A stretch of DNA of 64,000 bases from Cupriavidus sp. P-10 (GTDB lineage: Bacteria; Pseudomonadota; Gammaproteobacteria; Burkholderiales; Burkholderiaceae): positions 1,426,001 through 1,490,000 of the forward strand of contig NZ_AP025170.1 of assembly GCF_003402535.2 (NCBI RefSeq). The letters run 5' to 3'. Position numbers and translations under genes: made by a program. A model generated the notes under the pieces. It was not told the origin of the DNA, did no database searches, and was given only the letters and a program-made list of their open reading frames with translations. This document shows, one piece after another, positions 19,262-30,277 of the stretch (within the stretch, counting starts at the first letter, position 1; each line of letters opens with the position of its first letter).

Positions 19262-19903
19262 TTGAACACCACCATCGGACCTGACGATTGCCTGCTGGTG
19301 ATCGACGTGCAGAACGACTTCATGCCTGGCGGCGCGCTTGCCGTGCCCAACGGCGATGAAGTGGTGCCCGTCATCAACCGGCTGGCACGCGCGTTCGGGC
19401 ACGTGGTGGTGACGCAGGACTGGCATCCGGCCGCGCACGTTTCGTTCGCGGCCAACCATGCCGGCACGCAGCCGTTCCAGATGCTCGCGCTGCCGTATGG
19501 CGAGCAGGTGCTGTGGCCGGTGCACTGCGTGCAGGACACGCCCGGCGCCGCGCTGCATGCGGGCCTGCACGTGCCGCAGGCACGGCTGGTGATCCGCAAG
19601 GGCCACCACGCCGACGTGGACAGCTACTCCGCTTTCCTTGAGGCGGACCGCACCACGCGCACCGGGCTGGCCGGCTACCTGCGCGAGCATGGCGTGAAGC
19701 GCGTGTTCTGCGCCGGGCTGGCGACGGACTACTGCGTGGCATGGAGCGCGCTCGATGCGCGCGCCGCGGGCTTCGAGGCCGCGGTGATCGAGGATGCATG
19801 CCGCGCCATCGACCTGCAAGGGTCGCTGGCGCAGGCATGGCAGGACCTCGGCGCCGCCGGCGTTGCACGTGTCATGTCCGCCGATGTGCTGAATGGGGCT
19901 TGA
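19262..19903 (+). CDS. pncA: Nicotinamidase / pyrazinamidase
   Basis: Hydrolyses nicotinamide to nicotinate for NAD salvage (and pyrazinamide). The 213-aa isochorismatase-fold protein has the catalytic Asp in VIDVQNDF, the metal site DWHP plus the downstream His, the catalytic Lys in IRKGHH, and the nucleophile Cys in GLATDYCV. The best start is TTG at 19262, placed after CCCGGAGCTGA and giving the family N-terminus; no ATG fits. It lies between fadB and the thiolase gene with 30- and 60-base gaps, so an NAD-salvage gene is embedded in a beta-oxidation operon, perhaps because the pathway reduces NAD. Confidence 0.92.
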   Translation: MNTTIGPDDCLLVIDVQNDFMPGGALAVPNGDEVVPVINRLARAFGHVVVTQDWHPAAHVSFAANHAGTQPFQMLALPYGEQVLWPVHCVQDTPGAALHAGLHVPQARLVIRKGHHADVDSYSAFLEADRTTRTGLAGYLREHGVKRVFCAGLATDYCVAWSALDARAAGFEAAVIEDACRAIDLQGSLAQAWQDLGAAGVARVMSADVLNGA

Positions 19904-19963
19904 GGGCCAGGGCTGAACCGAACCACCGAACTGAAAGACACAAGAGATTCCGAGGAGCAACAC

Positions 19964-21142
<1,179 letters not shown>

Positions 21143-21160
21143 CGGCAGACCGCTGGTTTG

Positions 21161-21285
21161 CTCCCCTCTCCCGCCTGCGGGAGAGGGGCCGGGGGAGAGG
21201 GCAGGCGCTGGCACACCAACGCGCTTTACTTCGTCGCCCCGCCGGCCCTCTCCCCAACCCTCTCCCGCAAGCTGGAGAGGGAGCA
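21161..21285. repeat. REP-like palindromic hairpins between thiolase and acyl-CoA dehydrogenase genes
   Basis: The arms CCCCTCTCCCGC (21163-21174) and GCGGGAGAGGGG (21177-21188) are perfectly complementary with a 2-base loop. A second copy, CCCTCTCCC to GGAGAGGG, lies at 21258-21281, and the two copies are inverted relative to each other, so the whole block can fold as one larger hairpin. A closely related copy occurs at 36252-36275. It may stabilise upstream mRNA or attenuate transcription between the two fad genes. Confidence 0.85.
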
Positions 21286-21378
21286 CCCACGCGATTCGTC
21301 TTAGAGCCCCGCGGTCAGCACAAGAAGCCAACAAGAAAATCGCGGCCGCGCCACCGCAGTGCGCCGCATGGAGACACC

Positions 21379-23241
21379 ATGTCGATGATCCTTTCCCGCC
21401 GCGACCTGAACTTCATTCTGTACGAATGGCTCAAGGTCGACGAGCTGACCCGCATCCCGCGCTATGCCGACCACTCGCGCGAGACGTTCGACGCCGCGCT
21501 GGACACTTGCGAGAAGATCGCCGCCGACCTGTTCGCGCCGCACAACAAGAAGAACGACCAGCAGGAACCCGAATTCGACGGCGACACCGTCACCATCATC
21601 CCCGAGGTCGGCACCGCGCTGAAGGCCTTCTGCGAGGCCGGCCTGATGGCCGCCGGCCAGGATTACGAGCTGGGCGGCATGCAGCTGCCGGTAGTCGTGG
21701 AAAAGGCCGGCTTCGCCTACTTCAAGGGCGCCAACGTTGGCACCAGTTCCTATCCCTTCCTGACCATCGGCAACGCCAACCTGCTGCTGACGCACGGTAC
21801 GCCGATGCAGGTCGAGACCTTCGTCAAGCCGGAGATGGAAGGGCGCTTCTTCGGCACCATGTGCCTGTCGGAGCCGCAGGCCGGCTCGTCGCTGTCGGAT
21901 ATCACGACGCGCGCCGAGTACGAGGGCGAATCGCCGCTGGGCGCGCAATATCGCCTGCGCGGCAACAAGATGTGGATTTCCGCCGGCGAGCACGAGCTTT
22001 CGGACAACATCGTCCACCTGGTGCTGGCCAAGATCCCCGGCCCGGACGGCAAGCTGATCCCGGGCGTGAAGGGTATCTCGCTGTTTATCGTGCCCAAGTA
22101 CCTGGTCAACGAGGACGGCTCTCTGGGCGAGCACAACGACGTGGTGCTGGCCGGCCTGAACCACAAGATGGGCTACCGCGGCACCACCAACTGCCTGCTG
22201 AACTTCGGCGAGGGCATGAAGTACAAGCCGGGAGGCAAGGCCGGTGCGATCGGCTACCTGGTGGGCGAGGCGCACAAGGGCCTGGCCTGCATGTTCCACA
22301 TGATGAACGAGGCGCGCATCGGCGTGGGCCTGGGCGCGGTGATGCTGGGCTATACCGGCTATCTGCATGCGCTCGACTATGCGCGCAACCGTCCGCAAGG
22401 CCGCCCCGTCGGCCCCGGCGGCAAGGACGCCGCCAGCCCGCAGGTGAAGCTGGTCGAGCACGCCGATATCCGCCGCATGCTGCTGGCGCAGAAGAGCTAT
22501 GTCGAGGGTGGCCTGGCGCTGAACCTGTATTGCGCGCGGCTGGTTGACGAAGAAGAAGCCGCTGCCACCGCCGGTGACCAGGAAGCGCACGCGCGCCTGG
22601 CGCTGCTGCTCGACATCCTGACCCCGATAGCCAAGAGCTGGCCGTCGCAATGGTGCCTGGAGGCCAACAACCTGGCGATCCAGGTGCATGGCGGCTACGG
22701 CTATACCCGCGAATACAACGTCGAGCAGTTCTACCGCGACAACCGCCTGAACCCCATCCACGAAGGCACGCACGGTATCCAGGGCCTGGACCTGCTGGGC
22801 CGCAAGGTGGTGATGAAGGATGGCGCCGCGTTCAAGCTGCTGGGCGAGCGCGTGCAGGCCACCATCGGCCGCGCGCTGGCCGCGGACGATGCCGAGCTGG
22901 CGGGGCAGGCGCGCGCGCTTGGCGCCGCAACGCAGCGCCTGGCCGAAGTGACCCAGACGCTGTGGAGCGCCGGCGATTCCAACGTGACGCTGGCCAACGC
23001 GTCGGTCTACCTGGAAGCCTTCGGGCATGTGGTGGTCGCGTGGATCTGGCTGGAGCAGGCACTGCTGGCGCAAGCCGCGCTGGCGCAGGCGAGCGGCAAG
23101 GAAGACCAGGACTTCTATCGCGGCAAGCTGGCCGCGGCGGCGTACTTCTTCCGCTTCGAGTTGCCCAGGGTCGGCCCTCAGTTCGACCTGCTGGCGTCGC
23201 TCGACCGCACCACGCTGGACATGCAGGACGCGTGGTTCTGA
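21379..23241 (+). CDS. Acyl-CoA dehydrogenase (long form, DmdC-like)
   Basis: FAD enzyme for the first beta-oxidation step. At 620 aa it is longer than the usual 380-aa family and resembles the extended DmdC/FadE-type dehydrogenases, with an N-terminal helical cap, the FAD-binding block CLSEPQAGSSLSDI, the substrate-binding loop WISAGEHEL, QVHGGYGYTREYNVEQFYRD, the Glu-bearing INPIHEGT-like region (LNPIHEGTHGIQGLDLLGRK) and a C-terminal helical extension. The ATG at 21379 lies nine bases after GGAG-type sequence (GGAGACACC). It is part of the same rightward cluster as fadB and fadA. Confidence 0.94.
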   Translation: MSMILSRRDLNFILYEWLKVDELTRIPRYADHSRETFDAALDTCEKIAADLFAPHNKKNDQQEPEFDGDTVTIIPEVGTALKAFCEAGLMAAGQDYELGGMQLPVVVEKAGFAYFKGANVGTSSYPFLTIGNANLLLTHGTPMQVETFVKPEMEGRFFGTMCLSEPQAGSSLSDITTRAEYEGESPLGAQYRLRGNKMWISAGEHELSDNIVHLVLAKIPGPDGKLIPGVKGISLFIVPKYLVNEDGSLGEHNDVVLAGLNHKMGYRGTTNCLLNFGEGMKYKPGGKAGAIGYLVGEAHKGLACMFHMMNEARIGVGLGAVMLGYTGYLHALDYARNRPQGRPVGPGGKDAASPQVKLVEHADIRRMLLAQKSYVEGGLALNLYCARLVDEEEAAATAGDQEAHARLALLLDILTPIAKSWPSQWCLEANNLAIQVHGGYGYTREYNVEQFYRDNRLNPIHEGTHGIQGLDLLGRKVVMKDGAAFKLLGERVQATIGRALAADDAELAGQARALGAATQRLAEVTQTLWSAGDSNVTLANASVYLEAFGHVVVAWIWLEQALLAQAALAQASGKEDQDFYRGKLAAAAYFFRFELPRVGPQFDLLASLDRTTLDMQDAWF

Positions 23242-23294
23242 CCTCTGGTTCTGACCGATTACTACTGATTCAAAGACAACCAAGGAAGAGACAC

Positions 23295-24077
<783 letters not shown>

Positions 24078-24172
24078 GCGACAGCCTGCGTTTGCGGCAA
24101 TAATGCGGGATCGGCGCCGGCGGGCAAGCTGCCACCGGCGCCTCTCCAACCCCCACTTCCACTCGCATTGCC

Positions 24173-24610
24173 ATGAACCAGTACACCGGCTCCCTGAGCC
24201 ATATCCCGTTCCTTGCCGACCTCGGCGTGACCTGCACTGTCGCAGAGGGCGGGCGCAGCGAGATTTCGCTGCCGGTTGAAAAGCGTCACCAGAACAGCTG
24301 GGACATGGCCCACGGCGGCGTGATCATGACGCTGCTCGACGTGGCCATGGCGGTGGCCGGCCGCAGCAGCGATGCCGATGGCCGCGGCGTGGTCACCATC
24401 GAGATGAAGAGCAGCTTCATGGCGCCGGGCCGTGGCCAACTGACCGCGCGCGGCACCACCGTGCATCGCACCACCACCATGGTGTTCTGCGAGGCCGAGA
24501 TCGTCGATGCCGAGGGCAAGACCGTGGCGCGCGGCTCGGGCACGTTCAAGTACATCCGGCGCATGCCGCCGCAGCGCCCGGGCGAAACCGATACCGGCGC
24601 CGACGGCTGA
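24173..24610 (+). CDS. PaaI-family hotdog thioesterase
   Basis: Likely hydrolyses an acyl- or aryl-CoA to free acid and CoA. The 145-aa protein is a single hotdog domain with the family signature NSWDMAHGGVIMTLLD (catalytic Asn/His-Gly-Gly region) and MKSSFMAPG. It sits between the SDR and MDR oxidoreductase genes in the same direction, 95 bases after the SDR. In this cluster it could release stalled acyl-CoA or recycle CoA. Confidence 0.9.
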   Translation: MNQYTGSLSHIPFLADLGVTCTVAEGGRSEISLPVEKRHQNSWDMAHGGVIMTLLDVAMAVAGRSSDADGRGVVTIEMKSSFMAPGRGQLTARGTTVHRTTTMVFCEAEIVDAEGKTVARGSGTFKYIRRMPPQRPGETDTGADG

Positions 24611-24698
24611 GCGCCGGCGCCAGGACATGCGGGGCGGATCACGCCCCGCTTTAGCAGTTTCCATGCAGTTTCCATCTCCCATTGGAAGGAACCCGACC

Positions 24699-25709
24699 AT
24701 GTCCAACACGTTCAAGCGCATCGTCCTGGCCTCGCGTCCCGAGGGCGCGGTGACGCCGGCCAATTTCCGGCTGGAAGAAGTGCCCGTGCCGCAGATCGCC
24801 AACGGCCAGGTGCTGGTGCGCAACCACTACCTGTCGCTCGACCCGTATATGCGCGGGCGCATGAACGACAGCAAGTCGTACGCCGCGCCGCAGCCGCTCA
24901 ACGAGGTGATGATCGGCGGCACCGTTGGTGAAGTGGTGGAGAGCAAGAACAGCAAGTTCAAGCCGGGCGACAAGGTCGTCGGGATGTTCGGCTGGCAGGA
25001 AATGGGTGTCAGCGACGGCACCGGCCTGCAGCCCGTCGATACCACGCATATTCCGCTGTCGGCCTACCTGGGCTCGGTCGGCATGCCGGGCGTGACCGCA
25101 TGGTATGGCCTGAACAAGATCATCCAGCCCAAGGCGGGCGGGACCATCGCGGTCAGCGCCGCGTCGGGCGCGGTCGGCAGCGTGGTTGGCCAGCTGGCCA
25201 AGCTGGCGGGCTGCCGCGCGGTTGGCTTTGCCGGCGGCAAGGACAAGTGCGACTACGTGGTCAATGAGCTGGGGTTCGACGCCTGTATCGACTACAAGGC
25301 GGCGAAGGATCCCAAGGAGCTCTACACCATGCTCAAGGAAGCCACGCCCGACGGCATCGATGGCTATTTTGAAAACGTCGGCGGCGAGATCTTCGACGCG
25401 GTGCTGTCGCGCATGAACGCCTTCGGCCGCATCGCCATGTGCGGCATGATCGCCGGCTATGACGGCCAGCCGCTGCCGCTGAAGAATCCGCAGCTGATCC
25501 TGGTCTCGCGCCTGACGATCGAGGGCTTTATCGTCTCCGAGCATATGGACGTGTGGCCGCAGGCGCTGAAGGAGCTGGGCACCGCGGTTGCGCAGGGCAA
25601 GCTGAAGTTCCGCGAGAGCATCGCCGAAGGCCTGGCCAGCGCGCCGGAAGCCTTCATGGGCCTGCTCAAGGGCAAGAACTTCGGCAAGCAGCTGGTCAGG
25701 CTGGTCTGA
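24699..25709 (+). CDS. NADP-dependent MDR oxidoreductase (CurA / leukotriene-B4-dehydrogenase-like)
   Basis: Zinc-free medium-chain reductase, 336 aa, that typically reduces activated C=C bonds of enals, enones or similar substrates with NADPH. Visible motifs are LSLDPYMRGRM near the N-terminus and the nucleotide-binding AASGAVGSVVGQLAKLAGC. The ATG at 24699 follows TTGGAAGGA. It belongs to the rightward cluster and may detoxify unsaturated carbonyl products of lipid metabolism. Confidence 0.92.
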   Translation: MSNTFKRIVLASRPEGAVTPANFRLEEVPVPQIANGQVLVRNHYLSLDPYMRGRMNDSKSYAAPQPLNEVMIGGTVGEVVESKNSKFKPGDKVVGMFGWQEMGVSDGTGLQPVDTTHIPLSAYLGSVGMPGVTAWYGLNKIIQPKAGGTIAVSAASGAVGSVVGQLAKLAGCRAVGFAGGKDKCDYVVNELGFDACIDYKAAKDPKELYTMLKEATPDGIDGYFENVGGEIFDAVLSRMNAFGRIAMCGMIAGYDGQPLPLKNPQLILVSRLTIEGFIVSEHMDVWPQALKELGTAVAQGKLKFRESIAEGLASAPEAFMGLLKGKNFGKQLVRLV

Positions 25710-25787
25710 GCGCAGCACCGGCACCCCCGTGTCCCCACGGGTTTGCCGGGCAGGACAACGCAGGCAATACAAGAGGAGGAGACACCC

Positions 25788-26651
25788 ATGAATGCCCCGC
25801 AAGTTCCGCAAGTCCAGCAAGTTCCCCAGGCAACCGATGACGAGATCGGCGCCGGCCTGCCTGAAGAGGTCAAGGCCCGCTACCGCAACCTGCCGCGGCC
25901 GCCGCAGTTTGCCACCGCCGCCGAAGAGCGGCTGCACCGCAAGCAGCGCGTGGCCGCCGCCTTCCGCCTGTTCTCGAAATTCGGCTTCGATGAAGGCGTG
26001 GCCGGCCACATCACGGCGCGCGATCCCGAGTTCACCGACACCTTCTGGGTCAATCCCTTCGGCGTGCATTTCAGCCAGGTCAAGGTCTCCAACCTGATCC
26101 GCTGCGATCACCACGGCGACGTGGTGGAGGGCGATTACCCGGTCAACGCCGCGGCCTTCGCGATCCATTCCCGCGTGCACCAGACCCGGCCCGACGCGGT
26201 CGCCGCCGCGCACTCGCACAGCACCTATGGCCGCGCCTGGTCGACGCTGGGCCGCCCGCTCGATGCGCTGACGCAGGACGTGTGCGCGTTCTACAACGAC
26301 CACGCGGTCTACGACGATTTCGGCGGCGTGGTGGTGGAGCTTGACGAAGGCCAGCGCATCGCCAACGCGCTCGGGCAGAGCAAGGCCGCGATCCTGCAGA
26401 ACCATGGCCTGCTGACGGTCGGCAAGACCGTCGACGAGGCCGCGTGGTGGTTCATCACCATGGAGCGTTCGTGCCAGGTGCAACTGCTGGCCGAAGCCGC
26501 CGCGGCGCGCACGCAGGCGCCCCTGAAAGTCATTTCCGACGCGGCCGCGCGCCAGGCGTTCTCGATCGTCGGCACTGCGCAGGCGGGCTGGTTCCAGTTC
26601 CAGCCGCTGTACGCGCGCATCGTCAAGGAACAGCCCGATCTGCTGGACTGA
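25788..26651 (+). CDS. Class II aldolase/adducin-family protein
   Basis: A 287-aa protein of the aldolase-II/adducin fold. It has the metal-binding His pair in AAHSHSTYGRAW and a third His in ILQNHGLLTVG, plus GFDEGVAGHITAR near the N-terminus. Members include sugar-phosphate aldolases but also many uncharacterised proteins; with 287 aa and about 45 extra N-terminal residues rich in Gln/Pro it matches the uncharacterised branch. AGAGGAGGAG gives a very strong ribosome-binding site. Its role among lipid genes is unclear. Confidence 0.9.
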   Translation: MNAPQVPQVQQVPQATDDEIGAGLPEEVKARYRNLPRPPQFATAAEERLHRKQRVAAAFRLFSKFGFDEGVAGHITARDPEFTDTFWVNPFGVHFSQVKVSNLIRCDHHGDVVEGDYPVNAAAFAIHSRVHQTRPDAVAAAHSHSTYGRAWSTLGRPLDALTQDVCAFYNDHAVYDDFGGVVVELDEGQRIANALGQSKAAILQNHGLLTVGKTVDEAAWWFITMERSCQVQLLAEAAAARTQAPLKVISDAAARQAFSIVGTAQAGWFQFQPLYARIVKEQPDLLD

Positions 26652-26732
26652 TCGCCGGCATCGGGTGTTGCAGCACGGCCGCCGGCTGGCGGCCATTCTT
26701 GCAGTCGTTCCACTGACAGGGAGGTGGCTCGC

Positions 26733-27668
26733 ATGGCAGACATCATTCTTCACCAGTACGCAACCTCGCCGTTCTCGGAAAAAGTCCGGCTGCTGCTGGG
26801 CGCCAAGGGCCTCGCATGGCAGGCGGTGGAAATCCCCGCCATCCTGCCCAAGCCCGACCTGCTGTCGCTGACCGGCGGCTACCGGCGCACGCCGGTGATG
26901 CAGGTCGGCGCCGACATTTATTGCGACACGGCATTGATCTGCGAGGTCATCGACGCGCTGGCGCCATCCGCGCCGCTGTATCCGCCCGTGCAGGCCGCGG
27001 CGGCGCGCATGATGGCGGCGTGGTTCGACAGTGCGCTGTTCACTGCCGCCGCGACTTACGTGTTCCAGCCGGCCGGCGTCGCCAGCATGCTGGGCCATTT
27101 GTCGCCGGCGCAGATCCAGGCGTTTGTCGCCGACCGCAAGGCCATGCGGGGCGACACCAACGCGCTGCGCATGCCGTTGCCCGAGGCCACCGCGCAGCTG
27201 CATGAAACCTTCGGCAGAGTGGAAACGCAGTTTGCTGCCGGCGTCGAGCATGTCGCCGGGCCATTGCTGTCGGTGGCGGATTTTTCGCTGTACCACAACC
27301 TCTGGTTTATCCGCCGCGCCGGCGCGCTGGCGCAGATGCTGGAGGCGTATCCCAGGCTGCAGGCCTGGTATGCGCGCATGAATGCCTTCGGCCACGGGCG
27401 TCCCCGTGTGATCGACGGCGAGCAGGCCATCGGCGTGGCGCGCAGCGCCGACCCGGTGGCGCTCGAAGAAGGCGTGCGCGAGGGTGAAGGCGTGCAGCAG
27501 GGCGACCCGGTCACGGTCACGCCCACCGACTACGCACGCGACCCGGTGGCAGGCGTCTTGCTGGCACTGGGCCCGCACCGCGTCACGCTGCGCCGGCAGG
27601 ACCCGCGCGCCGGCGCGCTCAACGTGCATTTCCCGCGGCAGGGCTACCAGGTGCAGCGCGCCGCCTGA
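26733..27668 (+). CDS. Glutathione S-transferase-like protein with extra C-terminal domain
   Basis: A 311-aa protein. Residues 1-75 form a GST thioredoxin fold (HQYATSPFSEKVRLLLG, then RRTPVMQVG and DTALICEVI), and residues 90-220 the helical GST domain. About 85 further residues follow (from around PRVIDGEQAIGV) and form an unrecognised module with VTVTPTDYARDPVAG and GALNVHFPRQGYQV. Usual GSTs end near 210-230 aa. The ATG at 26733 has GGGAGG eight bases upstream; a GTG three codons earlier is less likely. The glutathione-activating residue may be the Ser in TSPFSEK. Confidence 0.88.
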   Translation: MADIILHQYATSPFSEKVRLLLGAKGLAWQAVEIPAILPKPDLLSLTGGYRRTPVMQVGADIYCDTALICEVIDALAPSAPLYPPVQAAAARMMAAWFDSALFTAAATYVFQPAGVASMLGHLSPAQIQAFVADRKAMRGDTNALRMPLPEATAQLHETFGRVETQFAAGVEHVAGPLLSVADFSLYHNLWFIRRAGALAQMLEAYPRLQAWYARMNAFGHGRPRVIDGEQAIGVARSADPVALEEGVREGEGVQQGDPVTVTPTDYARDPVAGVLLALGPHRVTLRRQDPRAGALNVHFPRQGYQVQRAA

Positions 27669-27736
27669 ACCGGCGCTGCGCTGCGTCGCTGCGCGCGGCC
27701 ATCCACCTACAGATTTCACGCGACAGGACAGACGAC

Positions 27737-28639
27737 ATGAAGGATTTTTCCAACAAGGTAGCCGTCATCACCGGTGGTGCTTCGGGGTTTGGCAAGGAAT
27801 TTGCCCGCATCGGCGCCGATCTCGGCATGAAGCTGGTGCTGGCCGACGTGCAGGAAGACGCGCTGGACGCGACCGTGGCCGAATTCAAGGCGCGCAACGT
27901 GCCGGTGATCGGGCTGCGCACCGATGTGTCGCGCGCCGAGCAGGTGCAGGCGCTGGCCGATGCCGCCATGGAGGCGTTCGGGCAGGTCAACCTGCTGTTC
28001 AACAATGCTGGCGTGGGCGCGGGGGGACTGCTCTGGGAAAACTCGCTGCGGGACTGGGAATGGGTGCTCGGCGTCAATCTCTACGGCGTGATCCACGGCG
28101 TGCGCATCTTCACGCCGCTGATGGTGGCCGCCGCGGAGAAGGACCCATCGTACCAGGGCCATATCGTCAACACCGCGTCGATGGCAGGACTGCTCAACCC
28201 GCCGGCGATGGGCGTGTACAACGTGTCCAAGCACGCGGTGGTGTCGCTGTCGGAAACGCTGTACCAGGACCTGGGGCTGGTCAGCGAGCAGGTGCGTTGC
28301 TCGGTACTGTGCCCGTATTTCGTGCCCACTGGCATCAACCAGTCGCAGCGCAACCGGCCGGCGGAGCTGGCCAACCAGACGCCGCCGACGCGCTCGCAGC
28401 TGGTGTCGCAGGCGCTGTCGGACAAGGCGGTCGGTTCCGGCAAGGTGACCGCGGCCGAGGTCGCGCAGCAAACCTTCGATGCCATCCGCGCCGATAGCTT
28501 CTATATTTATTCGCATCCGCAGGCACTGGCGCCGGTACGCCAGCGCTTCGAGGACATCGTCGGGCCGCGCAACCCCGGCGATCCCTTTGCCGACAAGCCC
28601 GAAGTCCGTGCGGGCCTCGTTGCCGCGCTGCGCGGCTGA
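27737..28639 (+). CDS. SDR-family NAD(P)-dependent oxidoreductase
   Basis: A second short-chain dehydrogenase in the cluster, 300 aa, with TGGASGFGKEFA (nucleotide loop), NNAGVGAGG, the catalytic Ser (NTASMAGLL) and YNVSKHAV. It is longer than the 250-aa SDR core and ends in a C-terminal extension typical of the cis-retinol/androgen-type SDR subgroup. It lies 68 bases after the GST-like gene and 32 bases before the hydrolase gene. Confidence 0.9.
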   Translation: MKDFSNKVAVITGGASGFGKEFARIGADLGMKLVLADVQEDALDATVAEFKARNVPVIGLRTDVSRAEQVQALADAAMEAFGQVNLLFNNAGVGAGGLLWENSLRDWEWVLGVNLYGVIHGVRIFTPLMVAAAEKDPSYQGHIVNTASMAGLLNPPAMGVYNVSKHAVVSLSETLYQDLGLVSEQVRCSVLCPYFVPTGINQSQRNRPAELANQTPPTRSQLVSQALSDKAVGSGKVTAAEVAQQTFDAIRADSFYIYSHPQALAPVRQRFEDIVGPRNPGDPFADKPEVRAGLVAALRG

Positions 28640-28671
28640 CACGCCAACGCTACCAACGAGGAGCCACGCAC

Positions 28672-29622
28672 ATGGAGACCACCATGGCCGCCCCCGCCGC
28701 CGTGATCCGGCACCTGCAGTACGCCAGCCTGTCCAACGGCACCCGTCTGCACTACGCCAGCGCCGGCGAGCGCGGCAAGCCGCTGATGCTGTTCGTGCAC
28801 GGATTTCCCGAATTCTGGTACGAATGGGAAGCCCAGCTGGCCGAGTTCGGGCGCACGCACTTCGCCGTCGCGCCCGACCTGCGCGGCTTTAACCTGTCGA
28901 GCAAGCCGGGCGACGTAGCGTCCTACCGACCGCGCCATATCGTCGAAGACCTGGTGCAGTTCATCGGCGCACTGGGTTATGACCAGGCCATCGTTGTCGC
29001 GCACGACTGGGGTGGCGCGATCTGCTGGAACCTGGCGATCCAGTTCCCGCAACTCGTGCGCCAGCTCGTCATCATCAACTCGCCGCACCCGTACCTGTTC
29101 GCGCGCGCGCTGGCCACCGATCCGGAGCAGCAGGCCGCTTCCGCCTACATGAACTGGCTGCGCAAGTCCGGCTCGGAAAGGGCATTGGCCGCCAACGACT
29201 TCGCGCTGCTGGACCGCATGCTGGCGGATGCCGACGGCAAGCCGGCCGCGTGGTACACGCCGGAGACGCGCGAGCGCTACCACGCCGCGTGGTCGCAGCC
29301 GGGCGCAGAGGGTGAAGAGGGCGTGCATCCGCTGGCCGGCGGCGTCAACTTCTACCGCGCCTCGCCGATGCGGCCGCCCGGCGATGGCGAAGCGGGACCG
29401 GACCTGTCGCAGCTGGATCCGGCCAGGTTTGTCATCCGCGTGCCGACGCTGGTGATCTGGGGCGAACGCGACCGCGCCTTGCCGAAATCCCTGCTCGATG
29501 GCCTGGAGGACTTTGTCACGGACCTGCGCCTGGAGCGCATCCCGGACGGCACCCACTGGGTCGTCCACGAGCAGCCGGAGCACGTCAACCTGCTGATCCG
29601 CAGCGCATTGCCAGCGGGCTAG
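28672..29622 (+). CDS. Alpha/beta hydrolase (epoxide-hydrolase-like)
   Basis: A 316-aa alpha/beta hydrolase. It has the oxyanion motif HGFPEFWYEW, the nucleophile elbow VAHDWGGA (Asp nucleophile, as in epoxide hydrolases and haloalkane dehalogenases) and a C-terminal WGERDRAL (acid) and DGTHWVVHEQP (catalytic His). The HDWGG elbow separates it from esterases with a Ser nucleophile. It is the last gene of the rightward cluster; 71 bases later the convergent macrodomain gene ends. The substrate is unknown. Confidence 0.9.
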   Translation: METTMAAPAAVIRHLQYASLSNGTRLHYASAGERGKPLMLFVHGFPEFWYEWEAQLAEFGRTHFAVAPDLRGFNLSSKPGDVASYRPRHIVEDLVQFIGALGYDQAIVVAHDWGGAICWNLAIQFPQLVRQLVIINSPHPYLFARALATDPEQQAASAYMNWLRKSGSERALAANDFALLDRMLADADGKPAAWYTPETRERYHAAWSQPGAEGEEGVHPLAGGVNFYRASPMRPPGDGEAGPDLSQLDPARFVIRVPTLVIWGERDRALPKSLLDGLEDFVTDLRLERIPDGTHWVVHEQPEHVNLLIRSALPAG

Positions 29623-29693
29623 CCGACGACGGCCAGGCTGTGCTCCGCCCAGGCCTGCGCCACAAGTTCTGACGCAGGCCCCGGCGGCCAGCG

Positions 29694-30215
29694 TCAGGCC
29701 AGGCGCTCGCGGTACAGGCGGTAGTTCTCGTCGTCGAAGCAGACGAAGGTCACCTGCTCGATCTCGGGCGCTGCCGCCAGTGCCTCGCGCACCGCGGCTA
29801 TGGCGATATCCGCCGCGCGCTCGCGCGGGAAGCCGTAAATGCCGGTGCTGATATTGGGGAAGGCGAGCGTGCGCAGGTGGTGCTGCGTGGCTACGCGGAT
29901 GCTGTTGCGGTAGGCGTCGGCAAGCTGTTCGTCCTCGCCTTGCCCGCCGCCGTGCCAGACCGGCCCGACCGCGTGGATGACGTACGGCGCGGGCAGGCGC
30001 CCGCCGGTGGTGATGACTGCCTCGCCGGTGGGGCAACCGCCGTTCGCGTCGCGGATCGCGCGGCAGGCCTCCATGATGGCGGGGCCGCCGGCCCCGTGGA
30101 TGGCGCCGTCAACGCCGCCGCCGCCCAGCAGGCCGCTGTTGGCCGCGTTGACGATGGCATCGACTTCCATCCGGGTGATGTCGCCATGGACTACCTGCAG
30201 GTGCTCGCCGGTCAT
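29694..30215 (-). CDS. Macrodomain protein (O-acetyl-ADP-ribose deacetylase, YmdB-like)
   Basis: A 173-aa single macrodomain that would bind ADP-ribose and remove acetyl or ADP-ribosyl groups. Key motifs are [19 protein letters not shown], the [10 protein letters not shown] phosphate-binding loop and ISTGIYGFP. The start at 30215 (MTGEHLQ) has AGGAGA upstream, better than an upstream ATG. It lies 62 bases downstream of the Fe-ADH gene in the same direction. E. coli YmdB is the nearest model; the physiological target is unknown. Confidence 0.92.
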   Translation of the reverse strand: MTGEHLQVVHGDITRMEVDAIVNAANSGLLGGGGVDGAIHGAGGPAIMEACRAIRDANGGCPTGEAVITTGGRLPAPYVIHAVGPVWHGGGQGEDEQLADAYRNSIRVATQHHLRTLAFPNISTGIYGFPRERAADIAIAAVREALAAAPEIEQVTFVCFDDENYRLYRERLA

Positions 30216-30277
30216 GTCGTCTCCTGGTTTGAGAGCGCGCCCGCCGCGGTGCCGGCGGGCCATCTTGCTGCTACGTA

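Noticed and set aside
24651..27719. Open frame of about 1000 codons on the minus strand
   Set aside because: Antisense to the MDR reductase, aldolase and GST-like genes; low-complexity composition, no domain.
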